A stretch of 17,342 bases of DNA from JALYXS01 sp051003795 (GCA_051003795.1 JBPCKZ010000124.1:1-17342), one strand, 5' to 3'. Counted from the first letter of the stretch, positions 1-7,423 are shown. Notes: generated by a model from the letters alone, not told the origin. Numbers and translations are program-made.

Positions 1-2
1 GC

Positions 3-1406
3 AAGGCCGTCAAAATCGACCCGAAGACGGGCGCGGTGATTCCTGGTTCGGGAGACCTGTACAACGGCCTGGTAATTCCTGGTACCGGCTTTCCCTCCTC
101 CGCGAAAGGCCGCTTCCCCGAATCGACCTCGGGAACGTACGACTATTTATTTCGCGGCGGCAAATACCCCAGTTATTACTCGAACATTCAATGGGGTCAG
201 ATACAACCGCGCGTCGGTTTAGCGTATCAATGGAATAACAAGACGGTGATTCGCGCCGGTGGCGGACGGTTCTTTACCCGCCTGGGCCAGAGCGACTCGG
301 TCTTTCTCGGCGGTAACCCGCCATTTCAGCCTACGGCCAACATCTCTTTCGGCAACGTGGACAATCCCGGCGGGACTTCGGCGAACAGCTTGCCCCTAAC
401 GGTTACCACGCAGAGCCGCGTGTTCAAGAACCCGGAAGCGTGGAACTGGAATTTCACGGTGGAGCGGGATTTCTATTTCAAGTCCGTCCTGAGCGTCGCT
501 TATGTGGGCCGTCGCGGTCTTCATCTGCAGAGAGAGGCGAACATCAATCAGCCGACCACCGACGTGAGGAACGCGAATCTGACCGCGAACCTGGACGCGG
601 TGCGCCCGTTCTTGGGCTACAACTCCGTTCGCGAGACGGACAACGTAGCGAGCTCGCGCTACAATTCGCTGCAGGTCAGTTGGAACCGGAGGTTCTCTCA
701 AGGGATCCAGTTCGGCGCCGCCTACACGCTTTCGAAGAGCAGCGACGACGGGTCGGATCAGCGCGACATTATCCCGGATACGTACTTCGCCCACAATCTC
801 TATGGCCCCTCCACCTTCGATACGCGGCATATTCTGATTGCCAGTTTCCTGTACGACCTCCCGCTGTTCCGCAGTCAAAACAATTTGGCGGGCAAGATTC
901 TGGGCGGATGGCAGGTCAGCGGCATCGCGCAGTTCCAGACGGGCCAGCCCAACAGCGTCACCGTGGGCAATGACTATGCCGGAGTCGGCCAGGACGGCAG
1001 CTTGCAGAACGGTGGGGGGCAGTTCTGGGTGAAGAACGGGAATCCCGGGATCGTCGGGCAATTGGCCCATAATGGCGCCAACGATCCCGCGCTCTGGTTT
1101 ACGACAACTAACAAAGACGGATCGCCGATCTTCACGGCGCCTGCCAAGGGGACGTTCAACCTTCAGAACAACATCCGCGATATCATTTACAACCCCGGAT
1201 TCAATAACTGGAACCTCGGTCTGTTCAAGGCGTTCCGGATTAGCGAAAAAACGGGGTTCGAGTTCCGCGCCGAAGGATACGACGCCTTCAATCACCCCAA
1301 CTGGAACGGAGCCGATTTCAATCCGACCAGCGCCACGTTCGGCAAGATCACCGGCAAGAACAACGATCATCGGGAATTGCAGCTTTCCCTCCGGTTCTTC
1401 TTTTAA
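3..1406 (+). CDS. Oar-like TonB-dependent outer-membrane receptor, C-terminal part (5' end outside window)
   Basis: The reading frame is open to the left edge, so the roughly 467 visible residues are only the C-terminal beta-barrel of a larger protein. The fragment has the alternating aromatic/polar pattern of a barrel, with phrases typical of the acidobacterial carboxypeptidase-regulatory-domain TonB receptors (Oar-like), such as QPRVGLAYQWNNKTVIRAG near the start, NSLQVSWNRRFSQG and YTLSKSSDD in the middle, and FEFRAEGYDAFNHPNW near the end. It finishes with LRFFF, an aromatic C-terminal signal expected for barrel assembly. Family members in acidobacteria usually exceed 1000 residues and carry an N-terminal Ig-like/CarboxypepD_reg domain and plug, which would lie upstream. 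The substrate is unknown. A stem-loop directly follows the stop codon. The family call is confident; nothing visible indicates what it transports. Confidence 0.88.
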   Translation, partial: KAVKIDPKTGAVIPGSGDLYNGLVIPGTGFPSSAKGRFPESTSGTYDYLFRGGKYPSYYSNIQWGQIQPRVGLAYQWNNKTVIRAGGGRFFTRLGQSDSVFLGGNPPFQPTANISFGNVDNPGGTSANSLPLTVTTQSRVFKNPEAWNWNFTVERDFYFKSVLSVAYVGRRGLHLQREANINQPTTDVRNANLTANLDAVRPFLGYNSVRETDNVASSRYNSLQVSWNRRFSQGIQFGAAYTLSKSSDDGSDQRDIIPDTYFAHNLYGPSTFDTRHILIASFLYDLPLFRSQNNLAGKILGGWQVSGIAQFQTGQPNSVTVGNDYAGVGQDGSLQNGGGQFWVKNGNPGIVGQLAHNGANDPALWFTTTNKDGSPIFTAPAKGTFNLQNNIRDIIYNPGFNNWNLGLFKAFRISEKTGFEFRAEGYDAFNHPNWNGADFNPTSATFGKITGKNNDHRELQLSLRFFF

Positions 1407-1411
1407 TTCAG

Positions 1412-1449
1412 GCCGTGTGCCGTCGGCCTCAGGGCTGGCGGCACGCGGC
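1412..1449 (+). terminator. Strong stem-loop terminator after the Oar-like gene
   Basis: Positions 1412-1428 pair with 1433-1449 in an unbroken 17-bp stem (a few G-U pairs) around the loop TCAG. It starts six bases after the stop codon. The T tract downstream is weak (TTTC, then AAAGATTT), so it may act as an imperfect intrinsic terminator or as an RNA 3'-end stabiliser. It lies between two convergent genes and, being a palindrome, could serve both directions. Confidence 0.75.
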
Positions 1450-1473
1450 TTTCAAAGATTTCGGAAACTGGAA

Positions 1474-2259
1474 TTAGCTGCCTCGAAACGCGCTTAACGC
1501 GAACAACAGCGCGGCCCCCGCAAGCAACACGGCGGCCTGCCCGACGGACCTCCCCACATTCCGCTCCCTTTGCAATTCCGGCATTAAGTTCGCCACGGCG
1601 ATATAGAAAAAGCTAGCCGCCGTCACCGGCAACAGGGCCGACGTGAGCGCCTCGCTTTTCGATCCCGCCAGCAACACAATGCATGCCCCCAACACCGCGC
1701 TCGCCGTCGCGAGCAGATTCAAGAGCACCGCGCGCCGACGAGGCAATCCGCCGTAGATCAGCACGCCCACATCGCCAATATGATGCGGCACCTCGTGCAG
1801 CAGCACGGCTATGGTCGTCGCGAGCCCGGCGGAAGCGCTTGCCGTATAAGCCGACGCGACGGCAACCCCATCGATCAAGCTATGAATCGCCCCGCCCAGC
1901 AGGATATTGGCGATGAGGGTGTGTCCCCCCGCAAGTCCGTGCGCATGGGATCCGGTCGATTCCAGACGGTTCCCAAACACTAGCGAGAGCGTTCGCTCGA
2001 GTAGGAAGAATCCCAGAAATCCGGCAACCAACAATGCCGAGAAGCGCCTCCCGGCTCCCAGCCGTTGAACGGCCTCGGGCAGCAAATGCGCCGCCGCCGC
2101 GGCCAGCAGAGCCCCCGCCGCAAGACTTACCAGATACGGAAGCGCCCGGTGCAGCCGCTTTCCCAACGCGAGCGCCAACATTCCAAGGAGCGACGCGGCG
2201 GTTACCAGCAGAACGCTGGCGAAGGTATAGAGCGTTCGGTGAACGGTCAAATCCGGCAA
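1474..2259 (-). CDS. ZIP-family divalent metal transporter
   Basis: A 261-residue inner-membrane protein with about eight hydrophobic segments, normal for bacterial ZIP transporters (zinc, iron or other divalent cations). The diagnostic helices are present: AAHLLPEA at residues 55-63, HSLIDG at 126-131 (family form HNFxDG) and HEVPHHIGD at 155-163 (family form HExPHExGD). The usual second Glu of the last motif is His160, and Asn of HNF is Ser127, so metal selectivity may differ from ZupT. A short His-containing loop (SHAHGLAGGH, about 104-113) sits before the fourth helix, as in many ZIPs. An in-frame stop lies just upstream, so the start must be TTG at 2259 or another TTG nine bases later. 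It is the last gene of a minus-strand cluster, 21 bases after the His/Met-rich protein, which suggests co-transcription. Confidence 0.9.
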   Translation of the reverse strand: MPDLTVHRTLYTFASVLLVTAASLLGMLALALGKRLHRALPYLVSLAAGALLAAAAAHLLPEAVQRLGAGRRFSALLVAGFLGFFLLERTLSLVFGNRLESTGSHAHGLAGGHTLIANILLGGAIHSLIDGVAVASAYTASASAGLATTIAVLLHEVPHHIGDVGVLIYGGLPRRRAVLLNLLATASAVLGACIVLLAGSKSEALTSALLPVTAASFFYIAVANLMPELQRERNVGRSVGQAAVLLAGAALLFALSAFRGS

Positions 2260-2280
2260 GAGTGCCTAGTATCGCAGAGC

Positions 2281-3540
2281 CTACTCGCCAGGCCTGATTC
2301 GCAACCGTAGAAACACGTTCACCCCGAACGGGCGATCGCCATAGGAGGGCTTGAGCGCGCCGGGTAGCGTGTAAGCCGTGACGTTCGCGCCAATCCCGGT
2401 TTCGAGTCCGCTCACCAATGGCGGGAGATCGCGCGTAATGCCCGCCGTGTACGCGCCAATGCGAAATACGCCGCTGTCGAACAGCTCGTCTTTATCGACC
2501 AGTTCGAATCGGCCCGTGACGAAGTTCTTTCCGCGCACCGGCACAACGGTTTCGGCCAGAAACGAATTCAAGTTCCGATGTGTAAACGTGCTGTGATTGC
2601 GCCCCCAAATCACGCTCGACGACCAGCTTTCCGCGCCCATGGGCTTCGAATAACTCAATGACGCAGTGGACCGGAACACGTCGCCAATCTCCTGCCGCTC
2701 GGGCCTCGTCAGCCGGCCCGCGGATACTTGCGCCATCCAATTTTTCGCCGGGAAAAGGGAGAGCCGCGTGCTCCAGGAATCCATGGCGCCGTAGTCGATT
2801 TTCCAGCGGTCCTCCCCCGGTTCCATGCCGTGAAATCCGCTGACTTCGAGCCGCGCCATCTTGTGCTTCACCGCCACCGTCACCACATTGTCCGCAATAT
2901 GGCTCGAATCCTGCCAGTGATGGCCCAGGGCGGCTTGCGGCAGTTCGCTAGCCGACGCACGATGCGGAAAAGCCACCGGTCCTAGCGCCGGATCGCCCAC
3001 CGGCGCATAGTAAATCTGAAACATTGTGTCGTGCGCGAGCGTCCGCGCATAGCTGAAACCAAGGCCCATGATGAAATTATGGGGGTGCTGCCCATCGACG
3101 ATCGGCTTTCCGAACGCCGTCTCTCCCGTTTGAAACAGTTCCGGGTAGCGGCGCTCGGTGATGGTGGCCGGATCGAGACTGAGCATGATCTGGGTCATGA
3201 AGCTGCCCCGGCCCAGCTTATGTTCCGCCGCGCCCATGAACCAATTCGCCGAATAAAACTTATCGCCGCCGCGCGGCCCCGGTTGCTGTGTATCCACCAG
3301 GAACGCCTGGCCCATCAACATGAGGTTCCAGGAACCGATGCGCGGCATCAACATTGGCATGCGCGCCGATTGCGGGTTCATGCTGGTGCCGGATGCCTCG
3401 CCCATGAGCAACTCGCCCGCCGGATTAGTGTCCATATCCATTTTCATATCCATGCCGTGCATGTCGTGCATATCGTGTTGCCACGCGCCGCAGGGAATCG
3501 CTAGGACGCATAAGAGTAGTAAAGCCGCTTTTGAATGCAC
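2281..3540 (-). CDS. Exported protein with His/Met-rich N-terminus, probable outer-membrane beta-structure, metal-associated
   Basis: With a GTG start at 3540 the product is 419 residues. The start is chosen because GGAG lies six bases upstream and a signal peptide follows at once (basic HSK, hydrophobic LLLLCVLA, cleavage near residue 19). An ATG at 3618 in the same frame would add 26 residues with no signal character and overlap the upstream gene. The mature N-terminus is a His/Met/Asp run (residues 22-37, HDMHDMHGMD and onward), a typical soft-metal, copper-like binding composition. Recurrent motifs are EASGTSMNP (48-56), GQHPHNF (150-156), APVGDPALGP (179-188) and GHHWQDSSHI (206-215); the rest alternates like a beta-barrel. 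From memory, proteins with these motifs are annotated only as hypothetical and often sit near copper or heavy-metal genes. Its position between a Cys-rich exported protein and a ZIP transporter supports metal handling; the exact role is unknown. Confidence 0.82.
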   Translation of the reverse strand: MHSKAALLLLCVLAIPCGAWQHDMHDMHGMDMKMDMDTNPAGELLMGEASGTSMNPQSARMPMLMPRIGSWNLMLMGQAFLVDTQQPGPRGGDKFYSANWFMGAAEHKLGRGSFMTQIMLSLDPATITERRYPELFQTGETAFGKPIVDGQHPHNFIMGLGFSYARTLAHDTMFQIYYAPVGDPALGPVAFPHRASASELPQAALGHHWQDSSHIADNVVTVAVKHKMARLEVSGFHGMEPGEDRWKIDYGAMDSWSTRLSLFPAKNWMAQVSAGRLTRPERQEIGDVFRSTASLSYSKPMGAESWSSSVIWGRNHSTFTHRNLNSFLAETVVPVRGKNFVTGRFELVDKDELFDSGVFRIGAYTAGITRDLPPLVSGLETGIGANVTAYTLPGALKPSYGDRPFGVNVFLRLRIRPGE

Positions 3541-3546
3541 AGATTT

Positions 3547-3550
3547 CTCC
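3547..3550 (-). promoter_or_regulatory. Ribosome binding site fixing the GTG start at 3540
   Basis: On the minus strand the sequence reads GGAG, then AAATCT, then GTG. This is a good Shine-Dalgarno at normal spacing, and the codon it serves opens directly into a signal peptide. It decides against the in-frame ATG at 3618. Confidence 0.65.
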
Positions 3551-3598
3551 GTTGAATAAACCAAATCGAAACTGAATGGAGAGAAAATCCGTTGCGGG

Positions 3599-3967
3599 CT
3601 AAACGCGGAGAACTGCACTGAATGGAGATTCGGGACTGGAAAGGCAGCGCCACGCCGCTTCCACGCTTCGCGAGGGACGTGGATTCAGAGACACTTCGAC
3701 GCGCGAATGGAACGGGGCTGCAAGCCCGAGAGCGTGCCCGGTTGCGAGCGAGACGAAATCCGTCCGGGCCTTTGCGAACAGAGGCTCCCGATGCGGGCAG
3801 CTTTGGCCCGGTGTATCGCTTGGCTGCTTATGATGCGGGCAGTGAGACTGAACCGGAGCACACATCGTGGAACACATCCGCACCGAGCAAAAGGCAGCGC
3901 ACTCCGCATTCGCCACAAACATGAAGACCGTCAACGCGGCCACGGTCCTCACGAGAAGCGTAAGCAC
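3599..3967 (-). CDS. Small exported Cys/His-rich protein, probable metal-binding
   Basis: A 122-residue protein with an N-terminal hydrophobic signal (about residues 3-21, cleavage after the ANA at 19-21). A cysteine-rich stretch follows, with Cys at 23, 27, 32, 36, 43 and 57, and with His42, His45, His46 and His59 (SHCPHHK and SCPHR). The C-terminal half is less constrained, apart from one more Cys near the end. I do not recognise a named family. The layout suggests a secreted or periplasmic thiol/imidazole metal ligand protein. The GTG at 3967 follows an in-frame TAA and has no clear ribosome binding site; GTG codons at residues 6 and 9 are alternatives. It is the first gene of the minus-strand cluster with the His/Met-rich protein and the ZIP transporter, which supports a metal role by inference. 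Confidence 0.65.
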   Translation of the reverse strand: MLTLLVRTVAALTVFMFVANAECAAFCSVRMCSTMCAPVQSHCPHHKQPSDTPGQSCPHREPLFAKARTDFVSLATGHALGLAAPFHSRVEVSLNPRPSRSVEAAWRCLSSPESPFSAVLRV

Positions 3968-3971
3968 TTAG

Positions 3972-4001
3972 TTGAATCTTAGCACCCACTCTCGTAATAC
4001 T
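3972..4001 (+). promoter_or_regulatory. Candidate promoter for the aldo/keto reductase
   Basis: TTGAAT at 3972-3977 is followed, after 18 bases, by AATACT at 3996-4001; each matches four of six sigma-70 consensus positions. Transcription would begin almost at the ATG at 4008. No Shine-Dalgarno precedes that ATG, so a leaderless mRNA is possible. The divergent metal cluster starts at 3967, so this 40-base gap must hold both promoters. Confidence 0.3.
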
Positions 4002-4007
4002 AAAAAC

Positions 4008-4952
4008 ATGCATGAAATGCCCTATCGCACTCTGGGCCACACCGGCGAGCCCGTTTCCGCCATCGGCGTAGGCGGCTGGCATCTCGGCCTCAAGCACGTC
4101 GGCCGCTCGCTTGCGATCCGCATCGTCCGCGCCGCCATCGATCGCGGCATCAACTTCATGGACAACTGTTGGGACTATAACGAGGGCATCAGCGAAATGC
4201 GCATGGGGGAGGCGCTCGGCGACGGCTATCGCCAAAAAGTTTTCCTGATGACCAAGATCGATGGACGCTCGAAAAGCGAAGCCGCGAAGCAGCTCGACCA
4301 ATCCCTGCGGCGTCTGAATACCGATTGCATCGATCTCGTCCAGCACCACGAAATTTTGCGCTACGAAGATCCGCATCGCATCTTCGATCCCGAAGGCGCG
4401 AACGCCGCGTTGCTCGAAGCTCGTCAGGCGGGCAAGCTTCGCTACATCGGCTTCACGGGCCACAAAGATCCGCGCATCCACCTCGAAATGCTCGAATTCG
4501 CCGCCGCGCGCGGTTTTCTCTTCGATACGGTGCAAATGCCGCTCAACGTGATGGACGCGCACTATCGGAGCTTCGGCAAGCTGGTCTTGCCAGAACTGGT
4601 CAAGCAAAATATCGGCGTGCTCGCCATGAAAACTCTGGCGAATGGACACATTTTGAAATCGAACACGGTTTCCGCCATTGAGTGCTTGCATTTCGCGCTG
4701 AATCTCCCGACGTCGGTCGTGATTACCGGAATCGACACGATGGCGATTCTCGACCAGGCGTTTGAGGCGGCGCGAACCTTTCATCCGATGAGCGGCGCGG
4801 AAGTGAATGCGCTTCTCGCGAGAACTGCCGAGCCTGCGTCCGGCGGCGACTTCGAGTTGTTTAAGACAACATCCATTTATGACGGCACGGCGCAGAATCC
4901 CTCCTGGCTCGGCGAGGAGCCCGATCGCGTCCGGCAAGCCATGCCGGCGTAG
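4008..4952 (+). CDS. Aldo/keto reductase family oxidoreductase
   Basis: A 314-residue cytoplasmic NAD(P)H-dependent oxidoreductase with an (alpha/beta)8 fold. The N-terminus MPYRTLGHTGEPVSAIGVGG is the classic AKR opening. The catalytic tetrad is visible: Asp52 and Tyr57 (MDNCWDYNEG), Lys83 (MTKIDG) and His114 (DLVQHHE). GKLRYIGFTGH at about 140-151 and the late SVVITGID stretch (about 230-240, cofactor-binding side) fit as well. There is no signal peptide and no 4Fe-4S Cys cluster, unlike the iron-sulfur AKR subgroup. The substrate cannot be told from sequence. ATG at 4008 is preferred over an in-frame TTG at 3972, because the latter adds non-homologous residues and would use promoter-like sequence as coding; ATG at 4017 is also possible. 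It is divergent from the metal cluster and not obviously linked to it. Confidence 0.93.
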   Translation: MHEMPYRTLGHTGEPVSAIGVGGWHLGLKHVGRSLAIRIVRAAIDRGINFMDNCWDYNEGISEMRMGEALGDGYRQKVFLMTKIDGRSKSEAAKQLDQSLRRLNTDCIDLVQHHEILRYEDPHRIFDPEGANAALLEARQAGKLRYIGFTGHKDPRIHLEMLEFAAARGFLFDTVQMPLNVMDAHYRSFGKLVLPELVKQNIGVLAMKTLANGHILKSNTVSAIECLHFALNLPTSVVITGIDTMAILDQAFEAARTFHPMSGAEVNALLARTAEPASGGDFELFKTTSIYDGTAQNPSWLGEEPDRVRQAMPA

Positions 4953-4994
4953 TTGTAACGTTCTCCCGTGTTCCGCGCACTACTATTGTCGTGA

Positions 4995-5018
4995 TATAGT
5001 TTTTGTCGCTCTAGGAGG
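4995..5018 (+). promoter_or_regulatory. Candidate -10 box and strong ribosome binding site upstream of the TIR-partner gene
   Basis: TATAGT at 4995-5000 matches five of six bases of a -10 element, with no good -35 (TTCCGC at 4971). AGGAGG at 5013-5018, four bases from the ATG at 5022, is a near-perfect Shine-Dalgarno, stronger than most others in this window. It suggests efficient translation of the first gene of the TIR pair and independence from the aldo/keto reductase upstream. Confidence 0.45.
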
Positions 5019-5021
5019 CGT

Positions 5022-5933
5022 ATGCGCGCCATCTCCGTCGTCATCGCCGCGATTCTTGGCTCCGCCGTGAATTGTCCGACGAGTTTCGCCCAAAATCAGC
5101 CGCATGGACATCCGCGCGATACCAATCCCGGCCGCCGGCCGGCACCGCCGCGCAAGGGTGACGGCAACAATTGGATTGTTCCCATGGCTATTGGAGGCGG
5201 GGCAGGGGTGGTCGCTCTGGGCGTGTTTCTGCACGCGCATTCGAACCCGGCCAAAGAGCTCGCGGGCAACGGACCGCAAATGCCTGGGCAGTTCACCATG
5301 AGCGGCTTTGAAATTCACGGTTTTTGCCAGGGCAACTGGCCGGTGGCGCTCGATTTCGCGCTCGACCCGGGCGCCACGCTCATCGTTAACGTGGTGGCCG
5401 AAGGAGCGCCTGCATTCGAGTATGCGATTCCAGCAACCGGACAGCGTCAGGAAGCAATTCTACAAATTCCGGCCAATTTTCCACTTCGCCCGGCGCCTGG
5501 TCTATTCACTATCCGCGGTGTCTCAAAAACGGGCGGCGGCGGCGCGCCACCGTATCTGCGTATTTTTGGCGTGGGCGCGGGCAAGCGCGCCGTCGGTTCC
5601 GTTGCGATCGATCAGGTGCGATTCGGGCCGCAATCGATTCGCCCCCGGCAAAAGGAAGCGGCGCTTTACAGCTTCCACGCCCATACCGATTTCGATAAAG
5701 TAAAAGCGGAATTCCTGAAAGCCGTGTTCGTGCATGGGGAACTGGTCGCGAAACTCGAGGATCACGACGATGTCAACGGCGTGGCTCGCGAAACGTCGCC
5801 CAGCCGCCCGTGGAGCGGAAAGAAGGCCACGCCCGGAGAGCACATCCTGCAAGTTCGCGCCTGGGAATCCGCCGCGGACGCGGCGAATTGGGTAATTGCG
5901 TGGTCCGCCGACCAGGTGATGGTGGAAGAATGA
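5022..5933 (+). CDS. Exported/membrane-anchored protein of unknown family, partner of the TIR receptor gene
   Basis: A 303-residue protein with an N-terminal signal (about 1-23, cleavage motif SFA-Q). A His/Pro/Arg-rich linker follows (QPHGHPRDTNPGRRPAPPRK), then a glycine-rich hydrophobic segment at about 51-71 (WIVPMAIGGGAGVVALGVF). The remaining 230 or so residues look beta-rich, with no motif I recognise. Topology is ambiguous. If the signal is cleaved and 51-71 spans the membrane, the C-terminal part is cytoplasmic; if 51-71 is not a true span, the protein is periplasmic. AGGAGG supports the ATG at 5022. The stop overlaps the start of the TIR gene by four bases (ATGA), so the two are translationally coupled and probably act together. 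The function is unknown: co-sensor, ligand-binding partner or regulator of the TIR protein are all possible. Confidence 0.82.
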   Translation: MRAISVVIAAILGSAVNCPTSFAQNQPHGHPRDTNPGRRPAPPRKGDGNNWIVPMAIGGGAGVVALGVFLHAHSNPAKELAGNGPQMPGQFTMSGFEIHGFCQGNWPVALDFALDPGATLIVNVVAEGAPAFEYAIPATGQRQEAILQIPANFPLRPAPGLFTIRGVSKTGGGGAPPYLRIFGVGAGKRAVGSVAIDQVRFGPQSIRPRQKEAALYSFHAHTDFDKVKAEFLKAVFVHGELVAKLEDHDDVNGVARETSPSRPWSGKKATPGEHILQVRAWESAADAANWVIAWSADQVMVEE

Positions 5934-7423
5934 CGCGGCCATTACAAAGAATTCTCGCCGCCGTTGCGCTGGTCGTAGCGCTTTCCGCCGATCTCTGGAT
6001 CGTCAACCGCGCCGAGCCGCACGGCGTGGCCGAATTCAATCCCTTCGTCGCGAAGCTGGGCAGCGAAGAGATCGTCCTCGGTAATCCGGTCGCGCGGGAC
6101 GGACTCCTTTTCTCGCATCGCGGCGCCCGCAATGAAACCACGGAGATTCGGCTCGACCGCGGCGTGCTCTCCCCGCAAACGCGCGCGCTATTGACCGCGA
6201 CTCATCCGGCATTCGTGGATTCGGATGGGCCGCAAGAAATCTCCTACACCACGCGGGATCTGGCCGGAGCTCGCGGCGCACCCTGCCGGACCACCATCGA
6301 CGTCCATCTGGATACGCCGGCCGCGGCGCAGATTCACCTGTTTCAGGACCGGCCGGCCGGGCAGGAGTTTCATCGCGAGATTGAAATTACCCCCCAGGGC
6401 GGTGCGTTGCGTCTCGATTTTCAGACCGCGCCCAATAATATGGCGCATCTCAACCAGCCCGGCTGCCGGAAGCTGCTGCAGATCGGCAATTCCGGTTTTC
6501 CGGTCGCCGGGGTGCCGATCCGGATTTTCGCGGCCGCCGGGTCGAAAACCTCGCTCAAATTCCTGCCGGCCGGCTCCGGCTCGCCATGGCGCGCAGCGGA
6601 TCTTTGGAATGGGCTTGAATTCATCGGAATCAAGGCCGGGCGCGTGCAGGTTAATCCCATCGGCTCGGGCGAGCTCATCCGCATGGTTCAGCCGGTGAAC
6701 CCGCGCGAGTCGATCGATGTTCGCAATATCGCCATTGGATCGGACACGCTGCAGGCCGATATCGCCGGCACCGGCTTGGTGACTGTGAATGGCCGCTTGG
6801 CCGGTCCGACTCTCGCCGAGTGGGTGACGGCGAGCTATCCGCGTTGCGCGGCGGTTTTGTTTCTGAATGCCCTGGTTGCGCTGGGCGCTTGGTTCCTGTG
6901 GCGGCCCGCTCGCGTTGCAATCGACTTCACGCTGGGCGGGGCGGACGATTTTACGGCCCCCGAAGGCAAGGGAATCCTCGTATTTCTGTGCCATTGCTCG
7001 GAAGACAAGCCTGCCGTCCGCGAGTTGCGCAACCGCCTGCAAGCCGAAGGCTTCCGGCCCTGGCTCGACGAGCGCGACATCTTTCCCGCCCACCTCTGGG
7101 ACGAAGAGATTCAAAAGGCGCTGCGGGCAAGCGACGCCATCGTGGTGTGCCTCTCGAAGACATTCACGCGCAAAGCCGGATTCGTGCAGAAGGAGCTGCG
7201 ATATGCGCTCGATATCGCGGAAGAGCAGCCCGATGGCGCGACGTTCCTGATTCCCGTGCGCCTGGAACCGTGCGACGTGCCAACGCGAGTGCGCGCCTGG
7301 CAGTACATCGATGTGTTCGAGGCCGGCGGTTTTCAAAAGCTGAAGCTCGCGCTCGATGAGCGCACCCGGCAGTTAAGCGCCGCCAGTTCCTCGAGAGCGT
7401 CCACGACAGCGTCCACGATGTGA
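5930..7423 (+). CDS. Transmembrane receptor-like protein with extracytoplasmic domain and C-terminal TIR domain
   Basis: A 497-residue protein. It has a hydrophobic N-terminus (about 8-25), an extracytoplasmic beta-rich region (about 28-302) of no recognised family, a membrane span (about 305-324), a short linker and a TIR domain (about 348-475). TIR signs are VFLCHCSEDK (351-360), the BB-loop-like RPWLDERDIFP (376-386), SDAIVVCLSKTF (401-412), and GFVQKELRYAL (417-427), whose Glu422 is at the usual NADase catalytic position. The ATG at 5930 overlaps the upstream stop (ATGA) and follows GGTGGAAGA; a longer in-frame start at 5810 would lie inside the upstream gene and lacks signal character. 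TIR domains in bacteria act as NAD hydrolases or signalling adaptors, often in defence. This two-pass form with an outside sensor domain is receptor-like. Whether it is an enzyme or a scaffold is inference. Confidence 0.88.
   Translation: MTRPLQRILAAVALVVALSADLWIVNRAEPHGVAEFNPFVAKLGSEEIVLGNPVARDGLLFSHRGARNETTEIRLDRGVLSPQTRALLTATHPAFVDSDGPQEISYTTRDLAGARGAPCRTTIDVHLDTPAAAQIHLFQDRPAGQEFHREIEITPQGGALRLDFQTAPNNMAHLNQPGCRKLLQIGNSGFPVAGVPIRIFAAAGSKTSLKFLPAGSGSPWRAADLWNGLEFIGIKAGRVQVNPIGSGELIRMVQPVNPRESIDVRNIAIGSDTLQADIAGTGLVTVNGRLAGPTLAEWVTASYPRCAAVLFLNALVALGAWFLWRPARVAIDFTLGGADDFTAPEGKGILVFLCHCSEDKPAVRELRNRLQAEGFRPWLDERDIFPAHLWDEEIQKALRASDAIVVCLSKTFTRKAGFVQKELRYALDIAEEQPDGATFLIPVRLEPCDVPTRVRAWQYIDVFEAGGFQKLKLALDERTRQLSAASSSRASTTASTM

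Noticed and set aside
396..1370. 324-residue open frame antisense to the Oar-like receptor
   Set aside because: The plus strand shows clear beta-barrel family sequence ending in FFF; the antisense frame has no family signature.
3541..3618. ATG start at 3618 for the His/Met-rich protein
   Set aside because: It places a hydrophilic leader before the signal peptide and overlaps the upstream gene, whereas GGAG precedes the GTG at 3540.
3828..4937. 369-residue open frame antisense to the aldo/keto reductase
   Set aside because: The opposite strand carries a gene with full catalytic motifs; this frame has no recognisable domain and is rich in Arg/Ala/His as expected for a GC-rich shadow.
5810..5929. 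Longer start of the TIR gene inside its upstream neighbour
   Set aside because: The added 40 residues are Arg-rich frame noise ahead of a membrane segment; the ATGA junction with a nearby purine-rich site is a better start.
6188..7336. 382-residue open frame antisense to the TIR gene
   Set aside because: No motif and no ribosome binding site; low-complexity Arg/Gly/Ala composition typical of the complement of a GC-rich coding frame.
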